Under the pieces are notes generated by a model. It saw nothing but the letters and a program-made list of their open reading frames with translations. It did not search any database and had not been told where the DNA came from. Below are positions 33,742 to 40,933 of a stretch of DNA of 64,000 nucleotides, piece by piece; position 1 is the first letter of the stretch; every line of letters starts with the position of its first letter. Both the position numbers and the translations under genes were made by a program. Source of the DNA: Haloferax massiliensis (GTDB lineage: Archaea; Halobacteriota; Halobacteria; Halobacteriales; Haloferacaceae); contig NZ_CSTE01000002.1 of NCBI RefSeq assembly GCF_001368915.1, positions 1,062,497 to 1,126,496 of the forward strand. The letters run 5' to 3'.

Positions 33742-34770
33742 ATGACCGAGACCGACGAACCACGGGAGTACGAGGTTGTCGTCGTGGGCGGCGGCCCCGC
33801 GGGCCTCCAGACCGCGCTCTACACGACGCGACTGGGCCACGACACCGCGCTCGTGGACCGCGGCGGCGGCCGCGCGGCCATGATGCTCGACACGCACAAC
33901 GTCATCGGCGTCACCGAGGACGTCTCCGGCAACGAGTTCCTCGAAACCGCGCGCGGGCAACTCGAAGAGTACGGGACCGACATCCACCGCGACTTCGTGA
34001 CCGACGCGGAGCAGTTGGACGACGGCAGGTTCCGCCTCGTCGCCAACGAGGGCGAGTTCGTCGCCGAGCGCGTCGTCCTCGGCGTCGGCTTCAACGACGA
34101 GCGCCCCGACCCGCCGCTTCCCCGCACCGGAAAGGGCCTGCACTACTGCCTGCACTGCGACGCCTACATGTTCGTCGACGAGTCGGTGTACGTGATGGGC
34201 CACTCCGACTCGGCGGCCTACGTCGCCATGATTATGCTCAACTTCACCGACGAGGTGGACCTGCTGCTCCGGGGCGACGAGCCGACGTGGTCCGACGAGA
34301 CGGACGAACTCGTCCGCGCGCACCCCGTCGACATCGTCGAGGAGGAGATTTCGGGCATGACGAAGCGCGACGACGGCTGGCTGGAGAGCTTCGAGTTCGA
34401 AGACGGCACCGTCCGCGAGTACAAAGGCGGCTTCGCCATGTACGGCTCGAACTACAACACGACGCTGTTCGAGGCGCTCGACGTGGACCTCGACGACGAC
34501 GGGACGGTCCCCGTGGACGACCACGGCCGGACCAGCGTCGACGGCGTGTTCGCCGTCGGCGACATCACCCCCGGCCACAACCAGATTCCGGTGGCGATGG
34601 GCAAGGGCGCGAAGGCAGGCATCGCCATCCACATGGAACTCCGCGAGTTCCCCAAGAGCCTCGACGAGATTCGCGCCGAGGGCGCGGTGAGCGTCGACGA
34701 CGTGCCCGGCATCTCGCCCGGCCTGCTCGACAAGGCAAAACGGTTCAACGAGTCGCACGCGGACGACTGA
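33742..34770 (+). CDS. Thioredoxin-reductase-like FAD/NAD(P) oxidoreductase
   Basis: 342-residue low-molecular-weight thioredoxin reductase family member. The N-terminal FAD motif is VVVGGGPAGLQTALYTTRLG. The redox-active disulfide is likely kept as C136-L-H-C139 followed by Asp (HYCLHCDAYMF), matching the C-x-x-C-D of thioredoxin reductases. The NAD(P) motif is unusual (YVMGHSDSAAYVAM rather than GGGDSA), suggesting a different electron donor. The C-terminal FAD motif VDGVFAVGDITPGHNQIPVA is good. A second, CxxC-less relative lies at 3871-4650. It may reduce thioredoxin or another small thiol carrier; ferredoxin as donor is possible. Confidence 0.82.
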   Translation: MTETDEPREYEVVVVGGGPAGLQTALYTTRLGHDTALVDRGGGRAAMMLDTHNVIGVTEDVSGNEFLETARGQLEEYGTDIHRDFVTDAEQLDDGRFRLVANEGEFVAERVVLGVGFNDERPDPPLPRTGKGLHYCLHCDAYMFVDESVYVMGHSDSAAYVAMIMLNFTDEVDLLLRGDEPTWSDETDELVRAHPVDIVEEEISGMTKRDDGWLESFEFEDGTVREYKGGFAMYGSNYNTTLFEALDVDLDDDGTVPVDDHGRTSVDGVFAVGDITPGHNQIPVAMGKGAKAGIAIHMELREFPKSLDEIRAEGAVSVDDVPGISPGLLDKAKRFNESHADD

Positions 34771-34853
34771 GGCGGTAATTCGGCGAAAATCGGTGAAAAC
34801 CGAGGTCTACGAACACCCTTCTAAAGTTCCCGCGGCCAGTACGGTCTCCCACG

Positions 34854-36119
34854 ATGAAACGTACTGGACTTGCGACTGTCCTGCTCGCGCTCATGGTCGT
34901 ACTGGCCGGCTGTGCGGGCGGGGCCGGCACGACGACCGAGACGCAGACTGACGGGAGCGCCGACGCGACGACGACCGCGTCGTCCGACGGCGGCGACGCG
35001 GCCCGGACCGGGACCGTGAACTTCTACGTGAGCGACGAGCAGAACGCCATCGCGGACTTCGAACGTCTCAACGTCACCATCGAGCGCGTGACGCTCGTCC
35101 GCGCGGACGGTGACGCGGAGGCCGAGAGCGAAACCGAAGCCGAAGCCGACGCCGACGCGGAAAACGAGACCGACACCGAGACTGAGACCGACGCCGACGC
35201 GGAGGCGAACGCGAGCGTCGAGGTGGAAATCGAAGCCGACGCGACGGCGAACGCGACGAACACGTCCGCCTCGACCAACGGGTCGGTCGACGCCGACGCC
35301 GACGCCGACGCTGATGCCGACGCCGATGCAGACATCGAATCGGCCGACGCGAACGACACCGACGCGGCCGAAGGCGAGTCGAGCGTCACCTACGAGGTCG
35401 ACAACGCGACCGTCGACCTGACCGAACTGCAGGGCGAGAACGCGAGTCTCGTGGGCGAATACGACGTACCGGAAGGCAACTACACGAAGGTCTTTGTGCA
35501 CGTGAGCGACGTGAACGGGACGCTGAAGACCGGCGAACAGGTCAACGTGAAGCTCCCCAGTAACAAGCTTCAGCTCAACACGGACTTCGAGGTCGGCAAC
35601 GGCGAGTCCGTGGACTTCGTCTTCGACATCACCGCGTTCGAGGCGGGGGGCAGCGGGAAGTACATCCTCAAGCCCGTCGTGAGCGAGTCGGGGACGGACG
35701 TCCCGATTACGAAGGTCGGCGCGGAGGAGACGGCCGAGGCGGAGGCAGAGGCTGACGCGAACGCCGAGGTCGAAGCGGCCGAAAACGAGACTGACGACGC
35801 AGAGCGCGCCGAAACCGACGCCGAGGGCAACCTCAGCGTGAGCTTCGACGGGGACGTCTCCGCCGGTGAGAACGCGACGGTCGTCGTCACGCGGAACGGG
35901 ACGCCCGTGGAGAACGCGACGGTGACGATAAACGGCGAGACCGCCGGCACGACCGACGCCGACGGCGAGTTAGGCGTCGCCATCCCCGACGAGCGGGACG
36001 TGACGGTCGTCGTCGTCGACGGGGAGGCGGAAGCCGAGACGGAGTTCGGGTTCGAAGTGGTCGGGAGCGCCCCCGACAACCCCGCCGAGGGCGGCGAATC
36101 GACCTCCCTCGCCGCCTGA
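34854..36119 (+). CDS. DUF4382 lipoprotein with acidic low-complexity insert and C-terminal beta domain
   Basis: 421-residue exported lipoprotein. The signal peptide ends in a lipobox (LMVVLAGCAGG; Cys near residue 21). A short Thr/Asp linker leads into a DUF4382 domain (TGTVNFYVSDEQNAIADFER). This domain is split by residues about 85-180, an insert built almost only of Ala, Glu, Asp, Asn and Thr, then resumes at VTYEVDNATVDLTELQGENA and YTKVFVHVSDVNGTLKTG. A second acidic linker (residues about 295-325) precedes a carboxypeptidase-regulatory-like beta domain (GENATVVVTRNGTPVENATV). Many N-x-S/T sequons suggest heavy N-glycosylation. It is anchored to the cell surface; its role is unknown. 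Confidence 0.85.
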   Translation: MKRTGLATVLLALMVVLAGCAGGAGTTTETQTDGSADATTTASSDGGDAARTGTVNFYVSDEQNAIADFERLNVTIERVTLVRADGDAEAESETEAEADADAENETDTETETDADAEANASVEVEIEADATANATNTSASTNGSVDADADADADADADADIESADANDTDAAEGESSVTYEVDNATVDLTELQGENASLVGEYDVPEGNYTKVFVHVSDVNGTLKTGEQVNVKLPSNKLQLNTDFEVGNGESVDFVFDITAFEAGGSGKYILKPVVSESGTDVPITKVGAEETAEAEAEADANAEVEAAENETDDAERAETDAEGNLSVSFDGDVSAGENATVVVTRNGTPVENATVTINGETAGTTDADGELGVAIPDERDVTVVVVDGEAEAETEFGFEVVGSAPDNPAEGGESTSLAA

Positions 36120-36180
36120 CCGAAAAGGTAACATCCTTATTGGGGCGTCGAGAATGAAGGGATAGACGCGACGTTCGCGC

Positions 36181-36305
36181 GCACCGGTGTCTCGGCCGAG
36201 CGAAGCGAGGCCGAGGCTCGGTGCGAGCGAGTGAAGCGAGCGAGCACCGGTGTTGAGACGGACGGAGTCCGTCGATGCACGGTGCGAATGAAATGAGCAC
36301 CGGTG
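36181..36305. repeat. Palindromic repeats leading into the tRNA-Gly gene
   Basis: The nine-base GCACCGGTG, which includes the tRNA-Gly acceptor 5' strand, occurs at 36181, 36244 and 36297 (the tRNA itself). Its complement-like CGGTGC occurs at 36219 and 36280. The stretch also holds perfect hairpins: CTCGGCC/GGCCGAG around 36191-36215 and GACGGAC/GTCCGTC (36257-36273), and GAGCGAAGCGAG-type units. The CGGTGC at 36280-36285 can pair with the tRNA's own GCACCG at 36297-36302. The unit lies between the lipoprotein stop (36119) and the tRNA; it is probably transcribed as leader if the promoter is near 36135 (CCTTATT). Confidence 0.7.
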
Positions 36306-36367
36306 GTCTAATGGTAAGACATTGGCCTTCCAAGCCAATTATCTGGGTTCGATTCCCAGCCGGTGCA
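36297..36367 (+). tRNA. tRNA-Gly (anticodon TCC)
   Basis: A complete 71-base cloverleaf: acceptor GCACCGG with CCGGTGC, D arm GTCT/AGAC, anticodon arm TTGGC-CTTCCAA-GCCAA giving anticodon TCC, and T arm CTGGG-TTCGATT-CCCAG. The discriminator is A, and CCA is not encoded, as in most haloarchaeal tRNAs. There is no intron. It decodes GGA/GGG glycine codons. The gene is preceded by repetitive DNA sharing the acceptor 5' sequence. Confidence 0.97.
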
Positions 36368-36481
36368 TCTTCTCCGGACCGCTACTCGCCGCGGAGAGCG
36401 CTCAGCGACTCTCGGCCTCGTCGGAATCGGCGGCTATCCTTAACTATTATTCCGTCGATATTCGTGTGAGGTGTATTACAG

Positions 36482-37252
36482 ATGAGTCTGCTCGACGGCC
36501 ACGTTGCGGTCGTCACCGGCGGTAGCTCGGGAATCGGACGGGGAATCGCGCTGGCCTACGCCGAGGAGGGCGCGGACGTGGTGGTCTGCGACATCCGCGA
36601 AGACCCGAAGGAGGGCGGCGCGCCCACCCACGAGAAAATCGAGGCCGACACCGACTCGTCGTCGACGTACGTCGAACTCGACGTGACCGACCCGGCCGCG
36701 TTCGAGGCGGCGATGGACGCCGCCGAGGCGTTCGGCGGCGTGGACGTGATGGTGAACAACGCCGGCATCTGGCGGCCCGAGGAGTTCCTCGACGTCACGG
36801 AAGACGAGTTCCAAGGGATGATGGACATCAACCTGAAGGGCGTGTACTTCGGGGCGCAGGCGGCCGCAAGGCGGATGGTCGAATCGGGCGGCGGGAGCAT
36901 TATCAACGTCTCCAGCGTCAACGGCATCTTCGGCAACGGCAACTACCCGTCGTACAGCGCGTCGAAGGGGGCCGTCCGGACGCTCTCGTACTCGCTCGCC
37001 CACGGCCTCGGCGGGGACGGCGTACGGGTGAACGCGATTCACCCCGGCGCTATCAAGACCAAAATCGGCCCGGAAGGGGCCGCGGAGACCAGCGAGGAAC
37101 AGATGGCGCAGTTGACCGCGATGATTCCGCTCGGTCGGCAGGGCGAACCGGACGACGTGGCCGGCGTCGCGGTGTTCCTCGCCAGCGACCTCTCGAAGTA
37201 CGTCACCGGCGAGTCCATCGTCGTCGACGGCGGCTGGACCAGTTGGCGGTAA
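36482..37252 (+). CDS. Short-chain dehydrogenase/reductase
   Basis: 256-residue SDR oxidoreductase. It has the classical motifs: cofactor TGGSSGIGRGIALAYAEEGA (TGxxxGIG), VNNAGIW, the catalytic Ser in NVSSVNGIFG, Tyr-x-x-x-Lys in YPSYSASKGAV, and the C-terminal SIVVDGGWT. The Asp at the end of strand 2 (VVCDIRED) suggests NAD(H) preference, which is an inference. The substrate is unknown. It sits just downstream of tRNA-Gly with a short AT-rich spacer (36440-36470) that may hold its promoter. Confidence 0.93.
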   Translation: MSLLDGHVAVVTGGSSGIGRGIALAYAEEGADVVVCDIREDPKEGGAPTHEKIEADTDSSSTYVELDVTDPAAFEAAMDAAEAFGGVDVMVNNAGIWRPEEFLDVTEDEFQGMMDINLKGVYFGAQAAARRMVESGGGSIINVSSVNGIFGNGNYPSYSASKGAVRTLSYSLAHGLGGDGVRVNAIHPGAIKTKIGPEGAAETSEEQMAQLTAMIPLGRQGEPDDVAGVAVFLASDLSKYVTGESIVVDGGWTSWR

Positions 37253-37275
37253 CCCGGGATGAACCAGTTGGCGAT
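37237..37275. repeat. Short direct repeat at the 3' end of the SDR gene
   Basis: ACCAGTTGGCG occurs at the end of the SDR coding sequence (about 37237) and again 28 bases later (about 37265) just past its stop, each followed by a similar GGTAACCCGGG / GATGACGCGAG. It looks like a small tandem duplication of the gene end. The 220 bases to tatA hold no other feature I can support apart from the tatA promoter region. Confidence 0.5.
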
Positions 37276-37473
37276 GACGCGAGAGTAACGCGGGGCGGCG
37301 CGAGGTGAGAGGTGAGACCGGGCCGACGCGGGTCCGATGCGTCGGCCGCGGCGCTCGTACCGTACTGTGGTGCGTGACCGCCGAGATATCGCAGAAACAC
37401 GCGGACTGCGGCGAGTTCGGGTCTCAATCCCGGACCGTCTCTCTTATCTTCCTCCCGAACGTAACCGAACGTA

Positions 37474-37749
37474 ATGCTGGATTCCATTCCGCTGTTCCCC
37501 GGACTGCCGGGCGGCCCAGAACTGCTCATCGTCCTGCTCATCATCGTCCTCCTGTTCGGCGCGAACAAACTCCCCCAACTGGCCCGGTCGTCGGGGCAGG
37601 CGATGGGCGAGTTCCGCCGCGGCCGCGAGGAAATCGAAGAGGAACTGAAGAAGGGCGCAGAGGGCGAGAGCGACGACGATGACGACGAAGCCGAGGCCGA
37701 GGCAGACGAGGCCGACGCGACCGAGACGGAACCCGAGAACAAACAGTAA
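37474..37749 (+). CDS. tatA: Twin-arginine translocase protein TatA
   Basis: 91-residue TatA/Hcf106 pore-forming component of the Tat pathway, which exports folded proteins and is the main route in haloarchaea. One N-terminal helix (LLIVLLIIVLLFGANKLPQL) with the conserved FG-x-N-K-L-P hinge is followed by the amphipathic helix ARSSGQAMGEFRRGREEIEE and a C-terminal tail of Asp, Glu and Ala, an acidic haloarchaeal extension. TATA-like CTCTTATC lies about 28 bases before the ATG, and the repeated CGAACGTAA (twice directly before the ATG) is an oddity of the leader. The SRP RNA gene follows on the opposite strand. Confidence 0.94.
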   Translation: MLDSIPLFPGLPGGPELLIVLLIIVLLFGANKLPQLARSSGQAMGEFRRGREEIEEELKKGAEGESDDDDDEAEAEADEADATETEPENKQ

Positions 37750-37923
37750 GCGTCTCTCCGGGGAAACAGACCCCTTGTGCGGTATCTCAGGTTCGCCGAG
37801 TGCCGACAGTCGGCGCTCGGCAGTCGTGCGGGGCGGAGAACGACCGGCACGCGAGTCCCGAGGCGCGGCGTATGACTCCCGACCGAGAGACCGGCCGGTC
37901 GGCGAGTAACTGAATGAGGTATG

Positions 37924-38237
37924 AATGGGTGGACAGCGAGGTTGCCCGGCGTTCCGACGTGGGGAATCCCGGTTGCCTCCTCCACCCCGCGATCCCTCGA
38001 GCGACGCACGTCCGATGGTCCGCTGCTCGCTTCCGCGCCTGGCGGGGTACCACCGATGAACCGCGCGAACCCTTCCCTGCGGAAGGGGTACGCGGAACCG
38101 CTGTCCCCGAAGGACGAGGTTTCTACGTTGGCTTCCGGGGCCCGCGCCGGTCTGACCGGACGCGCCCGTGTTCGGTCCCCGCTGAAGACCTATTTCGCGG
38201 GTGGAGAGCAGGGCCTAACTGCCCGACCTAGTCCACT
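37924..38237 (-). ncRNA. ffs: Signal recognition particle 7S RNA
   Basis: On the minus strand, the universally conserved SRP54-binding helix 8 is present at 38020-38045: GCCAGGCGCGGAAGCGAGCA followed by GC, with the GGAA tetraloop, the GAGCAGC asymmetric loop and the preceding CAGG. The ends pair as helix 1: GUGGAC near the 5' end (38231-38236) with GUCCAC near the 3' end (37928-37934). The inferred length of about 310 bases is right for archaeal SRP RNA. The ends are approximate: the 5' end is set from a TATA-like CTTAAC and helix 1, the 3' end by the last helix-1 base plus a few bases. All longer open frames here are shadows. Confidence 0.9.
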
Positions 38238-38255
38238 CCCTCATTGTCCACCGAC

Positions 38256-38275
38256 TGTTAAGGGCCTTTCGACTC
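38256..38275 (-). promoter_or_regulatory. Probable promoter of SRP RNA
   Basis: On the minus strand CGAAAGGCCCTTAACAGT has a BRE-like purine stretch followed by CTTAAC (38257-38262), about 25 bases upstream of the predicted RNA start near 38236. Confidence 0.55.
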
Positions 38276-38359
38276 GGAGGCGGGAAAATCGGGGGACACC
38301 GTCGGGGTGGTTCGACGCGACGCGCCCGCGAGAAGTCGGCGTTCGTTCCGTGGGTCGGT

Positions 38360-38773
38360 TTACAACACGCCGCGTGCGTACCACGCGCCGCCGACGAAGG
38401 TGACGAACGCGGCGGCCACGACGGACCAACGGTGGTAGGTGAGCCACGAGTACTGCTGGTCGAAGCTAAACAGGAGCGTCGGGTCGATGGAGAACGACCA
38501 CAGCGCGGCGACGCCGAGCATCGAAAGCGAGAGCACGAAGGCGAGTCCGGCGGCCGTCGCCGGGTCGGTCCGTCCCTGTCTGCCCGAGAGGAAGACGATG
38601 GTTTCGAGCAGTGCGAGCATCCCGACGAACGAGATGCCGACCGGGCCCGCGGCGTAGTAGGCGGCCACCTGTCCGTCCCCGGCCTCGACGGTGACGGCGG
38701 GAATCGCGATGGCGAGTGCGAGCAGCAGCGCGCCGACGATTCCGACCGTCGGCGCGAGGCGTTCGGCGTCCAT
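38360..38773 (-). CDS. Four-helix membrane protein, haloarchaeal hypothetical
   Basis: 137-residue membrane protein with four hydrophobic helices: residues about 6-28 (APTVGIVGALLLALAIAIPA), 40-65, 76-98 and 112-134. Loops are short; the third loop has SIDPTLLFSFDQQYSWLTYH, probably extracytoplasmic with aromatic residues. The ATG at 38773 is set by a TATA-like CGTTTATCAG 27 bases upstream on the minus strand. The longer frame upstream is a shadow of the thiolase-like gene. No function is recognised. It is divergent from the thiolase-like gene, whose promoter lies in the same 93-base gap. Confidence 0.72.
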   Translation of the reverse strand: MDAERLAPTVGIVGALLLALAIAIPAVTVEAGDGQVAAYYAAGPVGISFVGMLALLETIVFLSGRQGRTDPATAAGLAFVLSLSMLGVAALWSFSIDPTLLFSFDQQYSWLTYHRWSVVAAAFVTFVGGAWYARGVL

Positions 38774-38833
38774 GGCCGGTCGTTCGGGCGACCGACTGAT
38801 AAACGGTTTGAGACGTGCCGGCGAGGGATTGCC

Positions 38834-38842
38834 CGGTTTTAA
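38834..38842 (+). promoter_or_regulatory. Probable TATA box of the thiolase-like operon
   Basis: GTTTTAAAT is centred about 28 bases upstream of ATG 38867, matching a leaderless start. It lies in the gap shared with the divergent gene at 38360-38773. Confidence 0.55.
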
Positions 38843-38866
38843 ATCGCGCTGCGACGACGTGCGCGT

Positions 38867-40018
38867 ATGGACCGCGTAGCGATTATCGGTGCATCGATGA
38901 CCCAGTTCGGGCAGCGGGACGCGTGGATTCGCGAACTGCTCGCGGAGGCGGGGCAGGCCGCGCTCGCGGACGCCGACGTCTCGCCCGACGAAATCGAGCA
39001 CCTCTACGTCTCGAACATGGCGAGCGGCGAGTTCGAGGGCCAGACGGGCGTGCCGAACGCCCTCGCCCACGACCTCGCGGCGATGCCCGCCTACACCGCC
39101 CGAATCGACCAGACCTCCTCGTCCGGCGGCGCGGGCGTCTACGCCGCGTGGCAGTCGGTCGCCTCCGGCGCGTCCGACATGACGATGCTCGTCGGCGGCG
39201 AGAAGATGACCCACCGCTCGACGGCCGAGGCGACCGACGTCATCGCCTCGCTGACCCACCCGGTGGAGTACAAACACGGCGTGACGCTCCCCTCCTTCGC
39301 GGGGCTGACCGCCCGCCTCTACCTCGACACCTACGACGCCCCGCGGGAGTCGCTCGGAAAGGTCGCCGTTAAGAACCACAAAAACGGCGTCGACAACCCA
39401 CACGCCCAGTTCCGCAAGGAGGTCGACCTCGACACCGTCCTCGACTCGCCGGTCGTCGCCGACCCGCTTCGCCTCTACGACTTCTGTCCCATCACCGACG
39501 GCTCGGCGGCGCTGGTCTTCTGTCCCGAGTCGGTCGCCCGCGAGTACACCGACGACTACGCCGTCATCTCCGGTATCGGCGGCGCGACCGACACCCACGT
39601 CGTCCACGAGCGCGCCGACCCGACGACGATGGGCGGCGTCGTCAACTCCTCGGAGATCGCCTACGAGATGGCCGACCTCGAACCCGACGACGTCGACGTG
39701 GCCGAACTCCACGACATGTTCACCATCCTCGAATTCCTCCAGTCGGAGGACCTCGGCTTCTTCGAGAAGGGCGAGGGCTGGAAGGCCGTCGACGAGGGCG
39801 TCACCGACCGCGACGGCGACCTCCCAATCAACACGTCCGGCGGCCTGAAATCGAAGGGCCATCCCCTCGGGGCCTCGGGCGTCGCGCAGGTGTACGAGAT
39901 TTACAAACAGCTCATCGGTGACGCAGGCAAGCGGCAGGTCGACGCCGACGTGGGCCTCGCGTGCAACGTCGGCGGCTTCGGCAACTGCGTGACCACGACC
40001 ATCATGGAGTCCCGATAA
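38867..40018 (+). CDS. Thiolase-superfamily protein with Ser at the nucleophile position
   Basis: 383-residue protein of the SCP2-thiolase group. The fold is intact: start MDRVAIIGASMTQFGQRDAW, substrate/active region GHPLGASGVAQ with His332, and the C-terminal LACNVGGFGNC. However, where thiolases have the catalytic Cys (A-C-A-S-G-G), this reads T83-S84-S85-S86-G87-G88, so the usual nucleophile is replaced. It is thus unlikely to be a normal acetyl-CoA acetyltransferase. The partner gene (DUF35) overlaps its stop as TAATG. In steroid side-chain metabolism, thiolase-like proteins paired with DUF35 proteins act as aldolases; a non-thiolase condensation or cleavage role is therefore possible, but not shown. 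Confidence 0.85.
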   Translation: MDRVAIIGASMTQFGQRDAWIRELLAEAGQAALADADVSPDEIEHLYVSNMASGEFEGQTGVPNALAHDLAAMPAYTARIDQTSSSGGAGVYAAWQSVASGASDMTMLVGGEKMTHRSTAEATDVIASLTHPVEYKHGVTLPSFAGLTARLYLDTYDAPRESLGKVAVKNHKNGVDNPHAQFRKEVDLDTVLDSPVVADPLRLYDFCPITDGSAALVFCPESVAREYTDDYAVISGIGGATDTHVVHERADPTTMGGVVNSSEIAYEMADLEPDDVDVAELHDMFTILEFLQSEDLGFFEKGEGWKAVDEGVTDRDGDLPINTSGGLKSKGHPLGASGVAQVYEIYKQLIGDAGKRQVDADVGLACNVGGFGNCVTTTIMESR

Positions 40019-40395
40019 TGTCCGACGACGAACCCGCGATGGAGGCGTACCGCTACCCCGACGGGAGCATCACCTACCCCGGCCACCCGGTCGGTCCCGG
40101 CGGCGAGGAGCCGGTCGGCACGGTCGACCTCAGCGACTACACGGCGACGGTGCTGACGTGGACGAAATCGACGGCGACGCCGCCGGGCGTCCGCCAGCCC
40201 AACACGCTCGCCATCGTCGAGTTCGACGTGGAGGGCGAGCCCGTCCGCGCCGTCGGGCAGGTCACCGGCGAGGACGAAGTCGACATCGGCGACGAGGTGC
40301 GACCGGTCTACTGCGAGGAACTCCGCGAACCCGGCGCGGGCATCCGCGAACCCGCGAGTCAGGAGTGGGACGGCTACCGCTTCGAACCGCTCTGA
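40018..40395 (+). CDS. DUF35 OB-fold protein without zinc ribbon
   Basis: 125-residue partner of the thiolase-like protein, starting with ATG overlapping its stop. The C-terminal OB-fold of the DUF35/ChsH2 type is recognisable (TATVLTWTKSTATPPGVRQP, then NTLAIVEFDVEGEPVRAVGQ and GDEVRPVYCEEL). The N-terminal rubredoxin-like zinc ribbon normally found in DUF35 proteins is missing: only one Cys exists in the protein, and the N-terminus instead has YRYPDGSITYPGHPVGPGG. DUF35 proteins stabilise or channel substrates of thiolase-fold partners, which makes the pair a likely functional complex. Confidence 0.82.
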   Translation: MSDDEPAMEAYRYPDGSITYPGHPVGPGGEEPVGTVDLSDYTATVLTWTKSTATPPGVRQPNTLAIVEFDVEGEPVRAVGQVTGEDEVDIGDEVRPVYCEELREPGAGIREPASQEWDGYRFEPL

Positions 40396-40407
40396 GCGGG
40401 CGAGTGT

Positions 40408-40416
40408 TGATATAAC
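40408..40416 (+). promoter_or_regulatory. Probable TATA box of the gene at 40436
   Basis: TGATATAAC is centred about 25 bases before ATG 40436, the clearest leaderless-type promoter in this part of the window. Confidence 0.55.
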
Positions 40417-40435
40417 TACACCTTCTATCTCGGGT

Positions 40436-40903
40436 ATGAACCGCACTAGCGGCGTCTCCTTCGCGCGCGACGCGGCGGTCGCCACGGCGGTACTGGCCGG
40501 GCTGTACGCTCTCGGCTACGGCGTCCAGTTCCAACCGTTCCAACTCCCGACGTACCTGCTCATCGTCGGCTTCGACGCCCTCGAAGTCGCGTTCGGGTCC
40601 GCGGGTGCGGGCTACGACGTGCTGTTCGCCGCCTATCTCGTCGGCCTCGGCGTCGTCGGTGCCGCGATTGCGCGGACCGTCCGCCAGACATCGAGGGCGA
40701 CCCACCTCGCGTGGTGGCGACTCGGGGCGGCGTCAGCGCTGGCGCTCGTGGGCGTCATCTCCCTTCTGTTCGCGCTGTCGGTCCTCGTCAACGGCGTGCA
40801 GTTCACGCCCGTCCTCGTGGCCGGCGGCGCGGGCGTCGCGCTCCTCGCGCTTTCGGCGTGGGTCGGCGACGTGGTCCGCGTGGCCGTGCGACCGACGCGC
40901 TGA
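40436..40903 (+). CDS. Four-helix membrane protein, haloarchaeal hypothetical
   Basis: 155-residue integral membrane protein with helices at residues about 12-30, 55-80, 95-118 and 122-145. The loop FQPFQLPTYLLIVGFDALEV between the first two contains aromatic residues and a partly hydrophobic hairpin. A basic stretch (RTVRQTSRATHLAWWR) lies near the third helix. It has no recognised family or catalytic residues. Its own promoter (TATA at 40411) separates it from the upstream thiolase-like operon, although the gap is only 40 bases. Confidence 0.7.
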   Translation: MNRTSGVSFARDAAVATAVLAGLYALGYGVQFQPFQLPTYLLIVGFDALEVAFGSAGAGYDVLFAAYLVGLGVVGAAIARTVRQTSRATHLAWWRLGAASALALVGVISLLFALSVLVNGVQFTPVLVAGGAGVALLALSAWVGDVVRVAVRPTR

Positions 40904-40933
40904 GTCGAACGCAGAACTCGGGGGGTGCCGCGC

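Noticed and set aside
36181-36367. Integrated element attachment site at tRNA-Gly
   Set aside because: The repeated sequence is at the 5' rather than 3' end of the tRNA, and no integrase or foreign cargo is near.
37914-38403. Protein frames over the SRP RNA region
   Set aside because: The sequence holds the conserved SRP helix 8 and helix 1 pairing on the minus strand; the frames on either strand have no protein-like features.
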